Shown here: positions 38,901-56,387 of the stretch, piece after piece
How the letters are laid out: every line of letters starts with the position of its first letter
Position numbering within the stretch: position 1 is the stretch's first letter
Origin: Patagioenas fasciata
Taxonomy: Eukaryota; Chordata; Aves; Columbiformes; Columbidae
Reading direction: 5' to 3'
Length of the DNA stretch: 64,000 bases
NCBI RefSeq assembly: GCF_037038585.1
Contig: NC_092521.1
Coordinates: 108,330,105-108,394,104 of the forward strand
The notes under the pieces: model-generated
Seen by the model: only the letters and a program-made list of their open reading frames with translations
Told to the model about the DNA's origin: nothing
The model's database searches: none
Translations under genes and position numbers: made by a program

Positions 38901-41177
38901 TATTGACAGGACAGCAGAATGGAATAGCTTTACAGAGTATGTTTTTTTTGGTAAGTACATATATTTACTAAGTCAAGGCTAACACTCAAGTCCTGAAGTT
39001 TGATCTACAGGTAGAAAAACCTGACTGCGGCATTCAGACTAACCAGACTGGGAGCCTAACATTCCCAAACCAGGGAAGATTTCTGATATAACTTTTGGCT
39101 AACAGATGACAATCATGGTGTGAATAGAAGATTTTTTTTCAAGGTTGGCAGGAATGTTGCCTTGATTTTCCAGGTTCTTGGATTATGAGCAATGTAAACT
39201 AATAAGTTAGTTACCTTAAATCACTCGAACAATCACCTCCCCATTACTTACACCAAAGCAATGAAATGTGTTCGCAACCAGCAAAATAAAGGGAGTTGAA
39301 CAGGCAGAATTTGGAGATGATCAAGCATCAGTCTAAGAGTCTGCAGAAGGGTGCAGAGCTGCTTCACCCATGTGCTATAGAGCCAGAACTGGTACGTCAT
39401 TTTTGCATCCACTCACCCTAGTAAAAAGACTATTTTACTCTTTGAGGCAGAGAAGGGAGCAAGAAAGGAAAGAAATCTGACTATGACAGTACTAGTGTAA
39501 GTGCTTTCAATATTCACACAAATATAAAACAAACAAATAAAGAAGGTCAATCTGGGTATTGGCATAAGGATTGCAATAATTCACACTGTGAATGTGAGCT
39601 TTAAATGAAATAAAGAAAAAAGTGTATACACTCTCATGTCCTTGGTGTTTGTTGATGCAAACTCAGTGAGCACAGAAACTGGGAAGCTTTGAATTTACCC
39701 TTCCAGCACACCTGAAAGGCACATGAGTCACAGCATCAGCTATTTAATTTTTATTTTTTGGCTACACTGCCTTGGTGGTGGGCAATTTCTTCTCCTGCAG
39801 TTGATCCACAGCACTTCAATACCGAAGGGAGGAATGCTTTGTCCCTGTGGGATCCTCCACATCACAGTGCTGCCGCATGCTCTGCTTAGCCATTTCAGCA
39901 TTTGACCTTCACTCTTCTTGTTTAAATGAAAGAAATAGCTTGTTTTTTTAAAGGAACAAAAGCTAATTGTTTTATTAAAAATGCTTTGATGATTATAGGA
40001 CAGCTGTGGGAGAAAAGAAAAAGAGAATTTGTGCCTAAGCAAAGGACAGGGAAAGGTCAGAAAGCAATCTGTAGGACTGTGGAAATACTGCAGGTATTCC
40101 TCAAAGCAATTTCTCTGAGCAATGATAGGAAAGCCAATTGCATATGCTCCAAATACAAAACAAAAATAAAGTTAAAATGGATGTCAGACTCAATTTTTGC
40201 ACTTTTTGTCCTTGTAAAAAAACAGTGTAATTTCCAGGTCACTACCACATCAATCACATTGTGATCTGCTGCTAATATGGCTGGAGACAATGCAATTTCT
40301 TGTCAGTCATCAATCAGTAGCTCTAAGGTGGATTTGATCAGCAAAGAATCCACAATATGTCAGACCTGTTTTTACTGTGAGATGTGTTTACTACTTACAA
40401 GCCATTATATAGTGATTTATTTATAGTAATGGCGTTTCTTTTTTCTTCGATCTATTTTTCTATCACTTCTTCTGCTAGCAGTTTCAGTATGTAACTAACC
40501 CCAAAATGTTTACAACAGGGGAGTGACTTTAATAACTAAATATTTTTTTTATAAGAAAAGATTCTTGTGGCAAATTATAATCAACAGGAAGAGAAGACTG
40601 TGGTATATTCAAGGACGTTATATTATGTGACCATTCCCGCTGAGTAGAATATTTTTCTTCTAATATCTCATATTTGTTTGAATGTGATGACTTAAACAGT
40701 CAGACACTATTGATTATCAAATCAACAGAGTTGCTTGACCTGGAAGATTTACTCAGATGAGTAAAATAAAACCTAGTCCTAGTTTACTGTGCAAAGAACT
40801 AATCTTGTTATTTCTTAGCAGCTGACATGAAATCCCAGTGAAGGTAACAAAAGAAATATTCTTGCTTGCCCCATATCAGACTCACTCAACATCACAGCAT
40901 CCAATGCATACTGTGGTGCACATTAGAAAACCACAAGTGACAGAACAGTATTCAACTATGTCCTTACCATAAAGAATGGAATTGCTTGAAAACAGAAAAT
41001 ATAGTTTTTGAAAACCTGTTCACAGACATTTTAGTGCTTTTAAAGAGGTGAAAGTGTTAATGAATTGGAACATTAGAATTGCGATGTTTTCATCCAAATC
41101 AACTAAAAATAATTTAGGTAACATTTTTATTTTACAGGGAAAGCAGAGAAAGGTTCCCTGCTATTTTCCAAAAAATT

Positions 41178-41200
41178 ATACATATATATATATATATGTA

Positions 41201-41251
<51 letters not shown>

Positions 41252-41252
41252 A
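41178..41252. repeat. (TA)n followed by (TATC)n microsatellite
   Basis: A short TA run (41178-41199) leads into about 13 TATC units (41201-41252). It lies about 85 bp before the possible LTR. Confidence 0.95.
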
Positions 41253-41336
41253 TTTAAGTAAACTATACTTGGCTGTTTTGCCAGTATCTATTTTGCTGTA
41301 CTGTATGTTTGTCCTTTGTATCTCGTTGTCAGAGAC

Positions 41337-42179
41337 TGATAAGGATAATGGCTCAAATATTGTGGCAAAACCAGTTCATCCAGCTGCAGGAGATGGGACA
41401 TTCCAAGGAGTAGGAGATGGGACATTCAGTATAAGGTGAACTCCGATCTACATATCAACAACAAGCCACAGATAAAGGCTGGCTGGCTGATACAGGAGGT
41501 GGGGGGCGTGCTGGAGACCATGTAGCTCTGTCATCTGATAGGCCCAGCATGGTACTAAGGGAAAAGCCGAGACACTTCAAGATGGTCCAAGACTTGTCTA
41601 TCTTTCACAATCACCCTGCCAGACTTTCGTATCTTTTGCAATAACACCTCTGCAAAAGACCAAAAATTATGCAAGCGGGCAACCCAGAGGGCTATAAATG
41701 CCCAGCTTGTCCAAGCACTGATGGCACCCACACACCATCCTGAGGACCACTCTGCTCACCAGTGTCACCACATGAACTGAACGAGATGCTGGAGGACACT
41801 GCACATCACTGGACCTGAGACTGCAAGCTCCATCACACATAAAGCGGAGCTGTAAGGATGGTGAAATCTTCGTCTCTCTTTTCTTTCTTTTCTATACTTC
41901 TATTATTTGGCTTTCTTTTTTTATAAGTAATATAGTAACATAAGGTTTAAAGCCCCGCATATGCTGCAAACGTTTTATGTTTACCAACTGACCCTACAAT
42001 AATGTAAAACTTTTAGTCAACAAATCATTTGCCAATTAGGCCAAGCTGCAAAATAAAAGCCTTTTGTTTACGGACCTAAAGTACTGTGTACTGTTTTCCA
42101 ACCAAAGGGACACATGAACCTGAGTCACCTGAGCCACCTCTCCTCCCCCCCACCTCATACCTCTGGGCAAGACGTGACA
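41337..42179 (+). mobile_element. Possible solo LTR, family not recognised
   Basis: Features in order: TGTCA at 41337-41341, a 16-base motif AGGAGATGGGACATTC repeated at 41388 and 41412, a TATA box in GGCTATAAATGCCC (about 41690), a polyadenylation signal AATAAA at 42052, and TGACA at 42175-42179. TGTCA/TGACA would be LTR-like inverted ends. No convincing target duplication flanks these ends (CTCGT against GTCAT). The segment is richer in GC than the intron around it. It could instead be another promoter-bearing repeat. Confidence 0.45.
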
Positions 42180-47634
<5,455 letters not shown>

Positions 47635-47656
47635 CTTACCAACATCTTACCAACAT
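47635..47656 (-). promoter_or_regulatory. CNTNAP2: Tandemly duplicated splice donor
   Basis: On the minus strand the 11-mer ATGTTGGTAAG occurs twice in direct succession (plus coordinates 47646-47656 and 47635-47645). Each copy carries the same G|GTAAGA donor. Splicing at the first (after base 47651) joins in frame to the exon at 45173. Splicing at the second adds 11 nt (47640-47650) and shifts the frame, giving a stop nine codons into the next exon. The sequence does not show which donor is used; I assume the first because it restores the conserved protein. Confidence 0.8.
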
Positions 47657-47869
47657 AGAGCTGGCTGTATAATTCGAGCCGCGTGTGACCTTCTGTTGGT
47701 GCTTTCCGGACTTCCACGGGTAACTGGTCTACCTGCAGGCTAGCCTGTTTGACATTCCTCTCGGCATTGACCCGATGCCACTGGTCATCATTGAGCTGGT
47801 TGGGAGATCTAACGACGATTTCCACGGGCCCATTTCCAACATCAAATGAAAAGGAAACCTCCGTAGCAG
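47651..47869 (-). CDS. CNTNAP2: CNTNAP2 exon, laminin G domain 3 part
   Basis: This 219-nt exon encodes 73 residues starting [20 protein letters not shown], continuing through LNDDQWHRV and ending LYSQLYVG. This is a LamG beta-sandwich segment with the usual W-H-R-V strand. The exon starts in phase 1 after a CAG acceptor with a pyrimidine tract (47870-47871) and ends in phase 1 before a GTAAGAT donor (47641-47650). The next visible exon completes the split glycine codon, confirming both boundaries. Known family role: LamG domains of CASPR2 form the extracellular lobes that contact partner proteins. The oddity is that the last exon bases and the donor are duplicated in tandem, giving a second donor 11 nt further on (separate entry). 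No stop codon or frameshift is seen, so the exon looks functional. Confidence 0.93.
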
Positions 47870-50800
47870 CTGAAACACCAAGCAAAAGGGAACCCGTCTT
47901 ACATTGTAAACAAATTCACTTATACTTCCAAAACAGAAAGGAATCATATTTACTAGAAATATGTACTGCTCAGCCACCTTTCAGAAGTTATAAGCATGTT
48001 CATCATTCAGTTCCTTCTAACTCAAGTAGCAGTTAAAGCATTTCCAAGGAAGTCATTGTGAAAAGTTTCTCTAGCATGTGATGGAAATCAAATCAGTTTG
48101 GCTTGTAAAATTTAGCAAAATAAATCAAATCCTTGAAAATGATTTTTTTTATTTAAACTAGGAATTTCAATAATATTGGAAAAACCTGCTCACCAGCTTT
48201 TAGAAGAAAACATCAACAGACCGTGAAACAATGACAATAATTTTTGTTTTCTTCAGTTTTCCAGTTTCTACAGGTTTTTTAGGCAAATATGCATTTTGAG
48301 AAAGAAGTGGTGCAGAAGAAGTCTACCTTTTTTTTTTCTTTTGAGGGGCAATTAATTTTTACAATGAACTTACGATGCAATGGTAATGACCTCTATGAGA
48401 TTTTACAGCTGAAAAAGAAATAGATTCTTAGCAAGTTCTACAGTGCTCTATTTATAGTGGATGATTCAAAATATGTTTAAAAATTTTACAAATGTCCATT
48501 AGGCGTACTAGACATTCCTCCACATGATCCGCAGCAAACTTTATAATTTATACTTACTATTAAACATAAACTGTGATTAATAATATATAGATGACTTTGG
48601 AATAAGGAAATATAATATTGACTGTCCCTCTGGTTTTCAGTTTATATAATTTTTTTCTGTTAATTACATCATGGTGGCAAAACACCAGGTAAAAGGGTTA
48701 TTGGAAAATGGATTAGCAATTATAGCATTCACAAAGGAAGATACCAGACAGAAGTAAAGATGATCAGGAGTTGCATTTAATTTGTTTTTCTCACATATAA
48801 CATCAAAAAGCCAGAGTGTCCTTTTAACTTTTCTGAAAAATCTTGGATGCCCAATTATGGTCTCAGTGTTCCAGTACAGCTGTGGTTTCTTGTTTGGTTG
48901 AATTAATAAAACAGTCTTATAAAAATCTTGCTCAGTAATGCTATTCAATCGTGGTAGAGGCACCACTGCATGATCATTATCACTAACAATACTGATAAAC
49001 AGTGTGAAATATTTTGGTATGTGGCCTAATAGATTTTCATGAGGTTATGTCAGGCTGAATTAAATGCTTTTTTATGAAAAATGGAAGGATAGGAATAAAC
49101 TTTTTAGAGAGAATGTTCTCTCAAAACAAATTTATTATACAAATGACACCTCTGATATTTTTCTGTAAAACTGGATATTTCCAAAAGAAAAAAATTGAAA
49201 ACATATTTTATTGCTGTTATACTCCCTGTTCTCTGCTGAATAAAATAATTTAATTTACTGAATTAACTGTCTTTCATAAGCCATGAATTTAGCCTGTTTG
49301 GCCTTTTGCACTTTACAAGACAGAAAATCTGTATGAGACAAAGCTTACTGTTAAAGAAATAAAGATGTTTCACTTTAATGTTACTGTGTCTCATAACTTA
49401 AGCATTTCTGCCAGTAAACTCAGGCAAATTAGGAATTAAAGTCTCTCCAGTACTTAAATTGTATGTTGTGTCCAAGCCTACTTTCAAAGGCGTGTGTGTA
49501 ATTTTCCTTTACTTCTTGCTTTGAAGAACCACCTCAGAACTCTTCACTGTCAGGCTTGATTTGCTTCCCAAAAGCTGTCTTTCCACAAGGCTGTAAAATA
49601 AGGACCGCTTAGCAGACTTTTCACCTTATTCTGAGGCAACTGATGGCACTGTTGATATTGCTCGTGGGTACCTTGAGTACACCCCATCCAGGATTTTAAA
49701 ATCCTCTGCAAGAATGCTTCTTTGTTTGCAAGCTCTTGGTCTTCTGGATGGAAGCATCTCTAATTTTTTAAAGGAAGATTGTTCTTCCTTTAAAAGAGAA
49801 AGTGTAGAGACGTGGCAAATAGAAAATAGAAGGTCTGTGCCTGCATAGTCTAGCTTTATGCATGTCTTTAAACTGAAACCTGTATCACAGTCTGAAAGAC
49901 TTATAATGAGAATGGAGAAAATTATTCACTCTGACATAAGAGTACCATTTGTATATATTAATATTATATTTTGATATTTAATTCTATAGCTAGGGAAGGC
50001 AAAGCATTCCAGAAAAATCTTTTCATCAGAGTCCATTTTCAGTGCATGTATGGGCTGCTGTGGAGAAAGCTGATTCCATCTCAGTCAGACCCAATACAAC
50101 ATCAAACTTTTTCAGTGTAACTAGTTATGTAGACAGGTAGGGTTTTCCTAAGTACAGTTTACTTTTCAGTATCTCTCATCATCTACACATGCAACTCTTG
50201 CATGATGCGGCATCTTTGAGTCAAATACATCCTTGGTTGACATGACAGTGGTATTATTCTGCCAGACTCTTCAAGAAGATGATTACAAGACATCTAATAT
50301 ACATGTGCACATGTTACTATTTATTCGCATTGACCCACTGAACAAGTGCGGGATTTTTTCAGAAACACGTAGAAAATGAGCTGCATGGGTCTCAGAGATT
50401 TCTACTGGTCAGTCACTTTATAGCTCAGGAATTGAGTTTTCCTAATGTTAATTTTATTTTCTATTGAACCAAATACCATAAAACACAAACTAGTTGTTCT
50501 AAGAAATGAGAATGAGGATCAGACAGTAAGCAAATGTCTGAAATCACTTAATTACAAAATTTTTTAAAAAGGAAAAAAAGTGGGGTTTAGTATATTCAGT
50601 CAGTACAAGGTTTTGTGACACAAACTTCATAAAATCAACCAAGGGTGAAATACTTATGTGCTCCTGCCACATATATTCACTCAATAAATGAAGGCTTGTG
50701 GCTTAGTTTTACTCTTTCTGTGCCTTGTGCAATTACATATATCAAATCTGAACACGTTTCTTTCATCTATTCAATTTTCTAAGATCTCAGGTTATTGTCA

Positions 50801-50944
50801 GCCATCTGTTCAGAACATGGAAGTGCAGCTCTGGAAAACAAACTACCCTTTCCATTTTTTTGTTCTGTGTTCTTGTTTTGAGCTCTATTTAGAAACCCCC
50901 CCTTTCCTCATTCTAAATCTATGAGGCATTTGCCCATAAAAAGG
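47870..50944. other. Intron upstream of the LamG3 exon, first part
   Basis: AT-rich sequence with the 13-bp hairpin at 49766. The preceding LamG3 exon of CNTNAP2 was not found. Confidence 0.7.
49766..49795. repeat. Perfect 13-bp inverted repeat with 4-base loop
   Basis: TTTTAAAGGAAGA at 49766-49778 pairs with TCTTCCTTTAAAA at 49783-49795 around the loop TTGT. It would form a strong hairpin in RNA of either strand. No known element is recognised around it. Confidence 0.85.
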
Positions 50945-51731
50945 AAGGGACATGACCGAGCCACCCTGCAAGAAAACCTGCATAGACCAAGAGAGAGGGC
51001 TAACAAGAACCCTATGAAGTTGAACAAGGACAAGTGTAAGGTCTTGCACTTGGGAAAACATAACCCAGGAGTGCAGCACAGGTTGGGATCTACTCAGCTG
51101 GGGAGCAGCTCTGTGGCAAGGGACCTGGGGGTCCTGGTGGTCAACAAGCTCAATACAAGTGACCAGTGTGCTGCTGTAGTAAAGAAAACCAACAGGATGC
51201 ATTAACAAGGACATCACCAGCAGAGACAAAGAAGTCATTGTCCCGCTCTACTCAGTGCTTGCCAGGTCACACCAGGAATCCTGTGTTCAGTTTTGGCCCC
51301 TGCTATATAAAAAAGACATGGCCAGTCTGGAGAGGGCCCAGAGAAGGGCCAGACAGATGTTCAAAGGACTGGGAAGCTGCCATATGAGGAAAGGCTGAGA
51401 GCGCTGGGCTTGTTCAGCCTTGACAGAAGGCGACTTAGGGGAGACATCATCACCATGTTCCAGTATTTAAAGGGTGGCTACAAAGAAGATTGAGACTCCC
51501 TTTTTAAAAGGAGTTACATGGAAAAGACGAGGGGTAATAAGTATAATTTACTCCTGGTGAGATTAAAATTGGACACAAGAGGGAAGGTTTTCACTATGAG
51601 AACAATCAGTCATTGGAATCATCTCCCCAGGGAAGTGGTGGATTCCCCAACATTGGCCACTTCTAAGATTCAGCTGGAGAGGGTGCTGGGCCATCTTGTC
51701 CTTGTGTTCCCTTTCAAACTGGTATTCTATG
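50945..51731 (+). mobile_element. CR1 LINE 3' fragment, old
   Basis: Plus-strand C-terminal ORF2 sequence only: [80 protein letters not shown] and HWNHLPREVVDSPTLA, in several frames. It ends with a shortened 3' UTR and a single TATTCTATGG rather than an octamer array. Its divergence suggests it is older than the other copies. Confidence 0.85.
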
Positions 51732-52128
51732 GCTGCAGCATCTGTGGGATTCTGTGTTCCTTGGGTCCTGCCTTTCAAGGCTTTCTGGTAGGTATACTTC
51801 AGTTAAACACAAGTTCTGAAGCTAAACTGTATAGGAAGTAGCATGCACTTCTATGTCCTTTGATATGCACAAGGTCAGGGTAAATGAGCTGATAGACTTT
51901 TCTGGCATTCAAGATCTATGAACAGGTAGGTCTCTCATTTTCCTAGAACTCTTTGTGTTTCAAGTCTCTTTTTTTCCTGTTTTCCTAGTTTGATCCTTGT
52001 TGATAAATGGCAGGCTAGGATCTCTAGCTATAATGAGGCTGCCAGAAAAGAAAGAGATGCTGACAGACAGGTGGGTGCACACAACATGCCAAGCAGTAGG
52101 TGGAGGCTCTCAAGACAAATCAGCTGTT

Positions 52129-52147
52129 AAAAAAAAAAAAAAAAAAA
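52129..52147. repeat. Poly(A) tract, 19 bases
   Basis: An uninterrupted run of 19 A. I see no retrotransposed gene sequence attached to it. Confidence 0.9.
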
Positions 52148-53270
52148 GGAGTGATTACGACCTTTTTCACAGTCAGTTTTGTGTGCCTCTCTATTTCTCT
52201 CCTATTCTCCCATTGTGCTTTATCTGAAACACGCATTTTCATCTCCTCCCTTATACTTCTCTTACCTCCCCTGATGTATTTTTATACGCTGCAATGGGAC
52301 TCACTGATGTTTTAGTTGACTTACATCAAAGGGAATGGCATGTAACTTCTTTAGGATCCTTTTGAAATTCCATTCTTAGAACATAAATGCCTTGCTACAG
52401 CTAGAATCGGAACTCGCTTGACTGTAAAACAGTGTACAACAATAAGCTATAAACTGTAGACTAAAACCTGCCAGACAGATATTTCCCCCTCCACTTCACC
52501 TGCTTGTTCCATGAAAAAAAAGCAGCTTGAAAATATTCTGCCTCTGTAAGGGCAACATCTACCAAACTTCCTGGACAGTTGGTTTGTAAATACACCTCTG
52601 ACCAAGGGCTCACTGACTAAACCATTAGATAGAATTCAGTGAATTGATTGCAAGTGAATGAAAACTTAATCAACACACAGAGATGCTAAATGTATCTAGA
52701 GCTAGTGGTTTATGTATCTTTATATGGAATTCATCACCAGGGTCAAGACCAGGTCTCATATCTGTAGTCAATGGAAACCTTTCCATTAACTTTAGTAGAC
52801 TGTGGATAGAATAGAGGGCTTTCCAGGATTTGAAAGCAACTATCTTGTCCACCTTTCCTGCTTACACAGCTGAGTTTAAAGACAGTTTCCCAAAGTTATT
52901 ACCTGCCCTGCTGCTCTCATTTGCATAGGGGTGAGAGACAGCCATGCAAAAGCTGACAATGAAACTGCACTGATAGGTTGTTCCTGGCTGCTGAAAAGAT
53001 GTGGAAAGGACTACAAATGCTACTTGGAAGTGTCATATTGGAACACAGAACTGGCTTTGAGGAGGACACTTCTCAAGGGACATAACTAAAAAATAAAGCC
53101 ACCAAAAAACATTTCAGAGATAAATTATTGATCCAAATTGCTTGACTGTAATGCAGGAATTACTGCGTAGCTTGGCTGTCTGTTAATAATTGGGTAGTTG
53201 TCAAAAATAATGACCATATTTACAGTAATTGGACTAAGCATCTGGAAGATTTCATCATTTATCTAATTCC

Positions 53271-53381
53271 CAAATGAAACGGCCATTTGAACTAATGAGC
53301 AAAAGCTTCAGTCATTTGACCAAATGACAGTGCACATCTATGCCCAACACTGCAGTGATCCCTGAGCTAAATGCCAAATGA
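53271..53381. other. Cluster of CAAATGA/TCATTTG motifs
   Basis: Within 111 bases the core CAAATG (or its complement CATTTG) occurs five times: 53271, 53284, 53313, 53321 and 53375. The middle pair makes an inverted repeat GTCATTTG-AC-CAAATGAC. CAAATG fits the E-box pattern CANNTG. A regulatory role is only a possibility. Confidence 0.4.
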
Positions 53382-53810
53382 ACTAGCTCTGGAAGCTGCA
53401 CAGCTGCATCAGCATGTTGCTGTGCCAAGAGTAATTAGTTCTAATGAGAGTCTACACTGCACCTAGGATCAAACCCAGCATAGCTGAGTGCTGATTTATG
53501 TGGACTGGCTATCTTTCTTAGAATTAGCTCAGGTATCTCTCTAACATGGGGATTCATTGTGCAGACTAGACACACTCTACATTTGCTTGTAGGTCAACAA
53601 GTCAAACAAACAAACAAAAAATCATGCAACTTTACACTCTCTTTGATCTTATGCAGTCATTTATGTAAGTGTCATGAAGGAAAAAACATGTGCTTTTCAT
53701 GGCATAAATCCATCCACAAGACATAGTATAATAAGAAGTGAGACTCAGGGTTTTTCTGAACCTTTAGATCAAGCTGTTCTTCTGTAGGGAGTAAACAATC
53801 TGTTGGACAG

Positions 53811-55012
53811 TCACAGAATCAGAGAACCGTAACATGGTTTGGGTTGGAAAGGACCTTTAAAGATCATCTAGTCCAACCCCCTTATCATGGACAGAGACAC
53901 CTTTCAGCAGATCAAGTTGTTCAGAGCCCTGTCCCGCCTGGCCTTAAACTTTTGCAATGATGGGGCATCAACAACTTCTCTGGGCAACCTGGTCTAGTGT
54001 CTCATCACCCTCACAGTAAATGATTTCTTCCTTATAACCAGTCTAAATCTACTCTCTTTCAGTTTGAAACCACTGCCCCTTGCCCCCTTGTCCTGTCACT
54101 ACAAGCTTTCATAAAAAGCCCTTCCCCATCTTTCTTATGAGCCCCTTTTATATATTGAAAGGTGCTATAAGATCTCCCTGGAGCCTTCTCCAGGCTGAAC
54201 AATCCCAACTCTCTCAGCCTTTCTTCATAGAAAATGTGTTCAGCCCTGTGATCACTTCCATGGCCCTCCTCTAGGCCCACTCTAAGAGGTCCAAGTCTGT
54301 CTTGTGCTGGGGACTCCAGAGCTGGACATAGTACTCCAGGTGGGGTCTCATGACAGTGGAGTAGAGGAGGAGAATCATCTCCCTCAACCTGCTGGCCACA
54401 CTTCCTGTTGTGCAGCCCAAGATACGTTTGGCTTTCTGGCCTGCAAGTGCACATTGCTGGCTCATGTCCCATTTTTTCGCCACCAGTATCCACGAGTCTT
54501 TCTTGGCAGGGCTGCTCTCAATCCATTCATCACCCAGTCTATAGTGATACTGGAGACTGACCTGGCCTTGTGGATCTCATGAGGTTGACATGGGCCCTTC
54601 AGCCTGTACAGGTCCCTTTGAATGGCATCCCTTCCATCAAGCTATCAACTGCACCACTCAGCTTAGTGTCATCTGCAAACTTGCTGAGTGTGTACTCAGT
54701 CTCACTGTCTATGTCATTGATGAAGATATTAAATAGCATCGGTCCCAGTGCAGACCCTTGAGGGACACCACTCATTACTGGTTTCCACTTGGATATTGAA
54801 CCACTGACTGTAACTCTTTGGATGCGCCCATCCAGCCAGTTCATTATCCATCTAAGAGTCCATCCATCAAATGCATATCTCTCCAATATACCATCAAGAA
54901 TGTTGTGGAGGACCATATCAAAGGCCTTCCAGAGGTCTGGATGACATCAGTAGCTCTTCTGTCCACTGATACAGTCACTCCATTGTAGGAGGCTGCTAGA
55001 TTAGTCAGGCCT
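53811..55012 (-). mobile_element. CR1 LINE copy, 5' truncated
   Basis: Minus-strand CR1. The 3' end is a TCACAGAATCAGAGAACCG stretch in plus orientation (sense ATTCTGTGA), followed by the standard GGTTTGGGTTGGAAAGGACC tail in reverse. ORF2 segments include LTNLAASYNGVTVSVD (about 55010), [39 protein letters not shown] and an intact motif [14 protein letters not shown] near 54680, then C-terminal parts with frameshifts (ALAGQKAKRILGCT, MRPHLEYYVQLWSPQ). The sequence right of 55012 no longer matches CR1. Confidence 0.92.
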
Positions 55013-56387
55013 TGATGTTCAGAGACTTGAGATAGATATGAAAGAAGAGATGTCACCACAGGTATTGATAAAATATTACTTCCCTGTGAAAAAGGAAGTA
55101 CAGTGGCTGCTTTAGCATTAGCATTTTGACAATATAACTGTAAAGTTAGTTTTGATATATTAATTACTTCAGACATTTTGTAACAGCATTACTGATTTCT
55201 GCTCAGTGAAATTCTTGTTGCCTGGAGAACATATTTTTAAAGACATTTTACCTTCAGTTGTAGGAAGTCTAGAAACATGTATCAGAAGAAGAACTGAAAT
55301 TAACTTCTCAATAAAAGGTAAAGGAATAAAAACATGTATAACTGAATCACTTCAACCATTAAGGGTTTGGTAAAAATGATTCCACAATATTTAGAAAAGA
55401 TACAAGTAGAAATCCAAGGGTATTTTTTTGCAAAGATTAAAGAAAACTAACTTATGCTGAAGAGGATTTATTAAATTCCTCTTCAAATTTTCAGGAAAAC
55501 AGAACTCTTCAGAAGCTTCTGTTGACCTTTTCAGTTTCTTTTTCTATAATGTTTTCATTTTGAAAACCTCGAAGTATCCTACAGACCAAAAAAACGCATC
55601 AGAATTAAAAATAAAGGTTTTGGCTGCAGCCTGGAGGCACTAATTCAGTCTCTGCTGTGCGTAGTAACTACATCTGGTAGTTGCAAACTTGCAGTGACAT
55701 TTCTTTGTGAATGGACAGGGAATTAGATCTACTGAAAGACAGTGTCCTGATTCAGCAAGAGCTGTTGTTTTCTTATGCATATGATTCTGTTGTCACACTG
55801 TAAGACAAGGTTGCACACAAATTGTTTCCTTGTATATTTCAAATATGTGAATTTTACTACAGTATTGTTCTTCTTCCATAATACTTTCACATGTTCTTTT
55901 CAGTAAGATTTACAACTGGACCAGTAATTAAAACAACTGGACAAATAATAAGTCTAAGTCTTGGACTTCTCTTTACAGGAACCACATGTCTTTGGAATAA
56001 TGGGAATTAGATATGATAAAATCCTTCTTTCATAATTTCATTTCATATATCTATCACATATCTATATGCATATATCATGACTAAATAGCTAGCTGTTTTC
56101 TTGTTCCTTCATTGCCTGTGTTGAATTAGACTGCCTTTCCTATAATAATCTTTGCCTATTGTCTCCATGCTAAGCCCTTGGAATTCGTTATTCTCACCTG
56201 TGGAATTAATCTTATATATTCGGTACATACCAGTTGACTCAGAAGTACTGTACTACCTTGCAGCACAATCCTGGGAAATTCTGGGACTCCCATAGTCTGG
56301 GATTGCCAGAGTTCTGGGATATACTGGGGAGAGGAAATGACAGAAAAAAATTTGTGGAAAAGACAGATTAAGAGAAGGCAGAGGGAA
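55013..56387. other. Intron between two CR1 copies
   Basis: AT-rich sequence in which I recognise nothing. Confidence 0.7.

Larger units (their letters stand above)
32420..41177. other. Intron between the EGF and LamG4 exons, left part
   Basis: Intronic sequence with the GC-rich segment at 34378-34740 and the small direct repeat at 35862. Nothing else is recognised. It is notably free of recognisable CR1 over about 8.7 kb. Confidence 0.7.
51732..53810. other. Intron, no gene seen
   Basis: Holds the poly(A) tract at 52129 and the CAAATG motif cluster at 53271-53381. Confidence 0.7.

Noticed and set aside
52129..52147. Processed pseudogene poly(A) tail
   Set aside because: The sequence upstream shows no gene similarity and there is no obvious target duplication.
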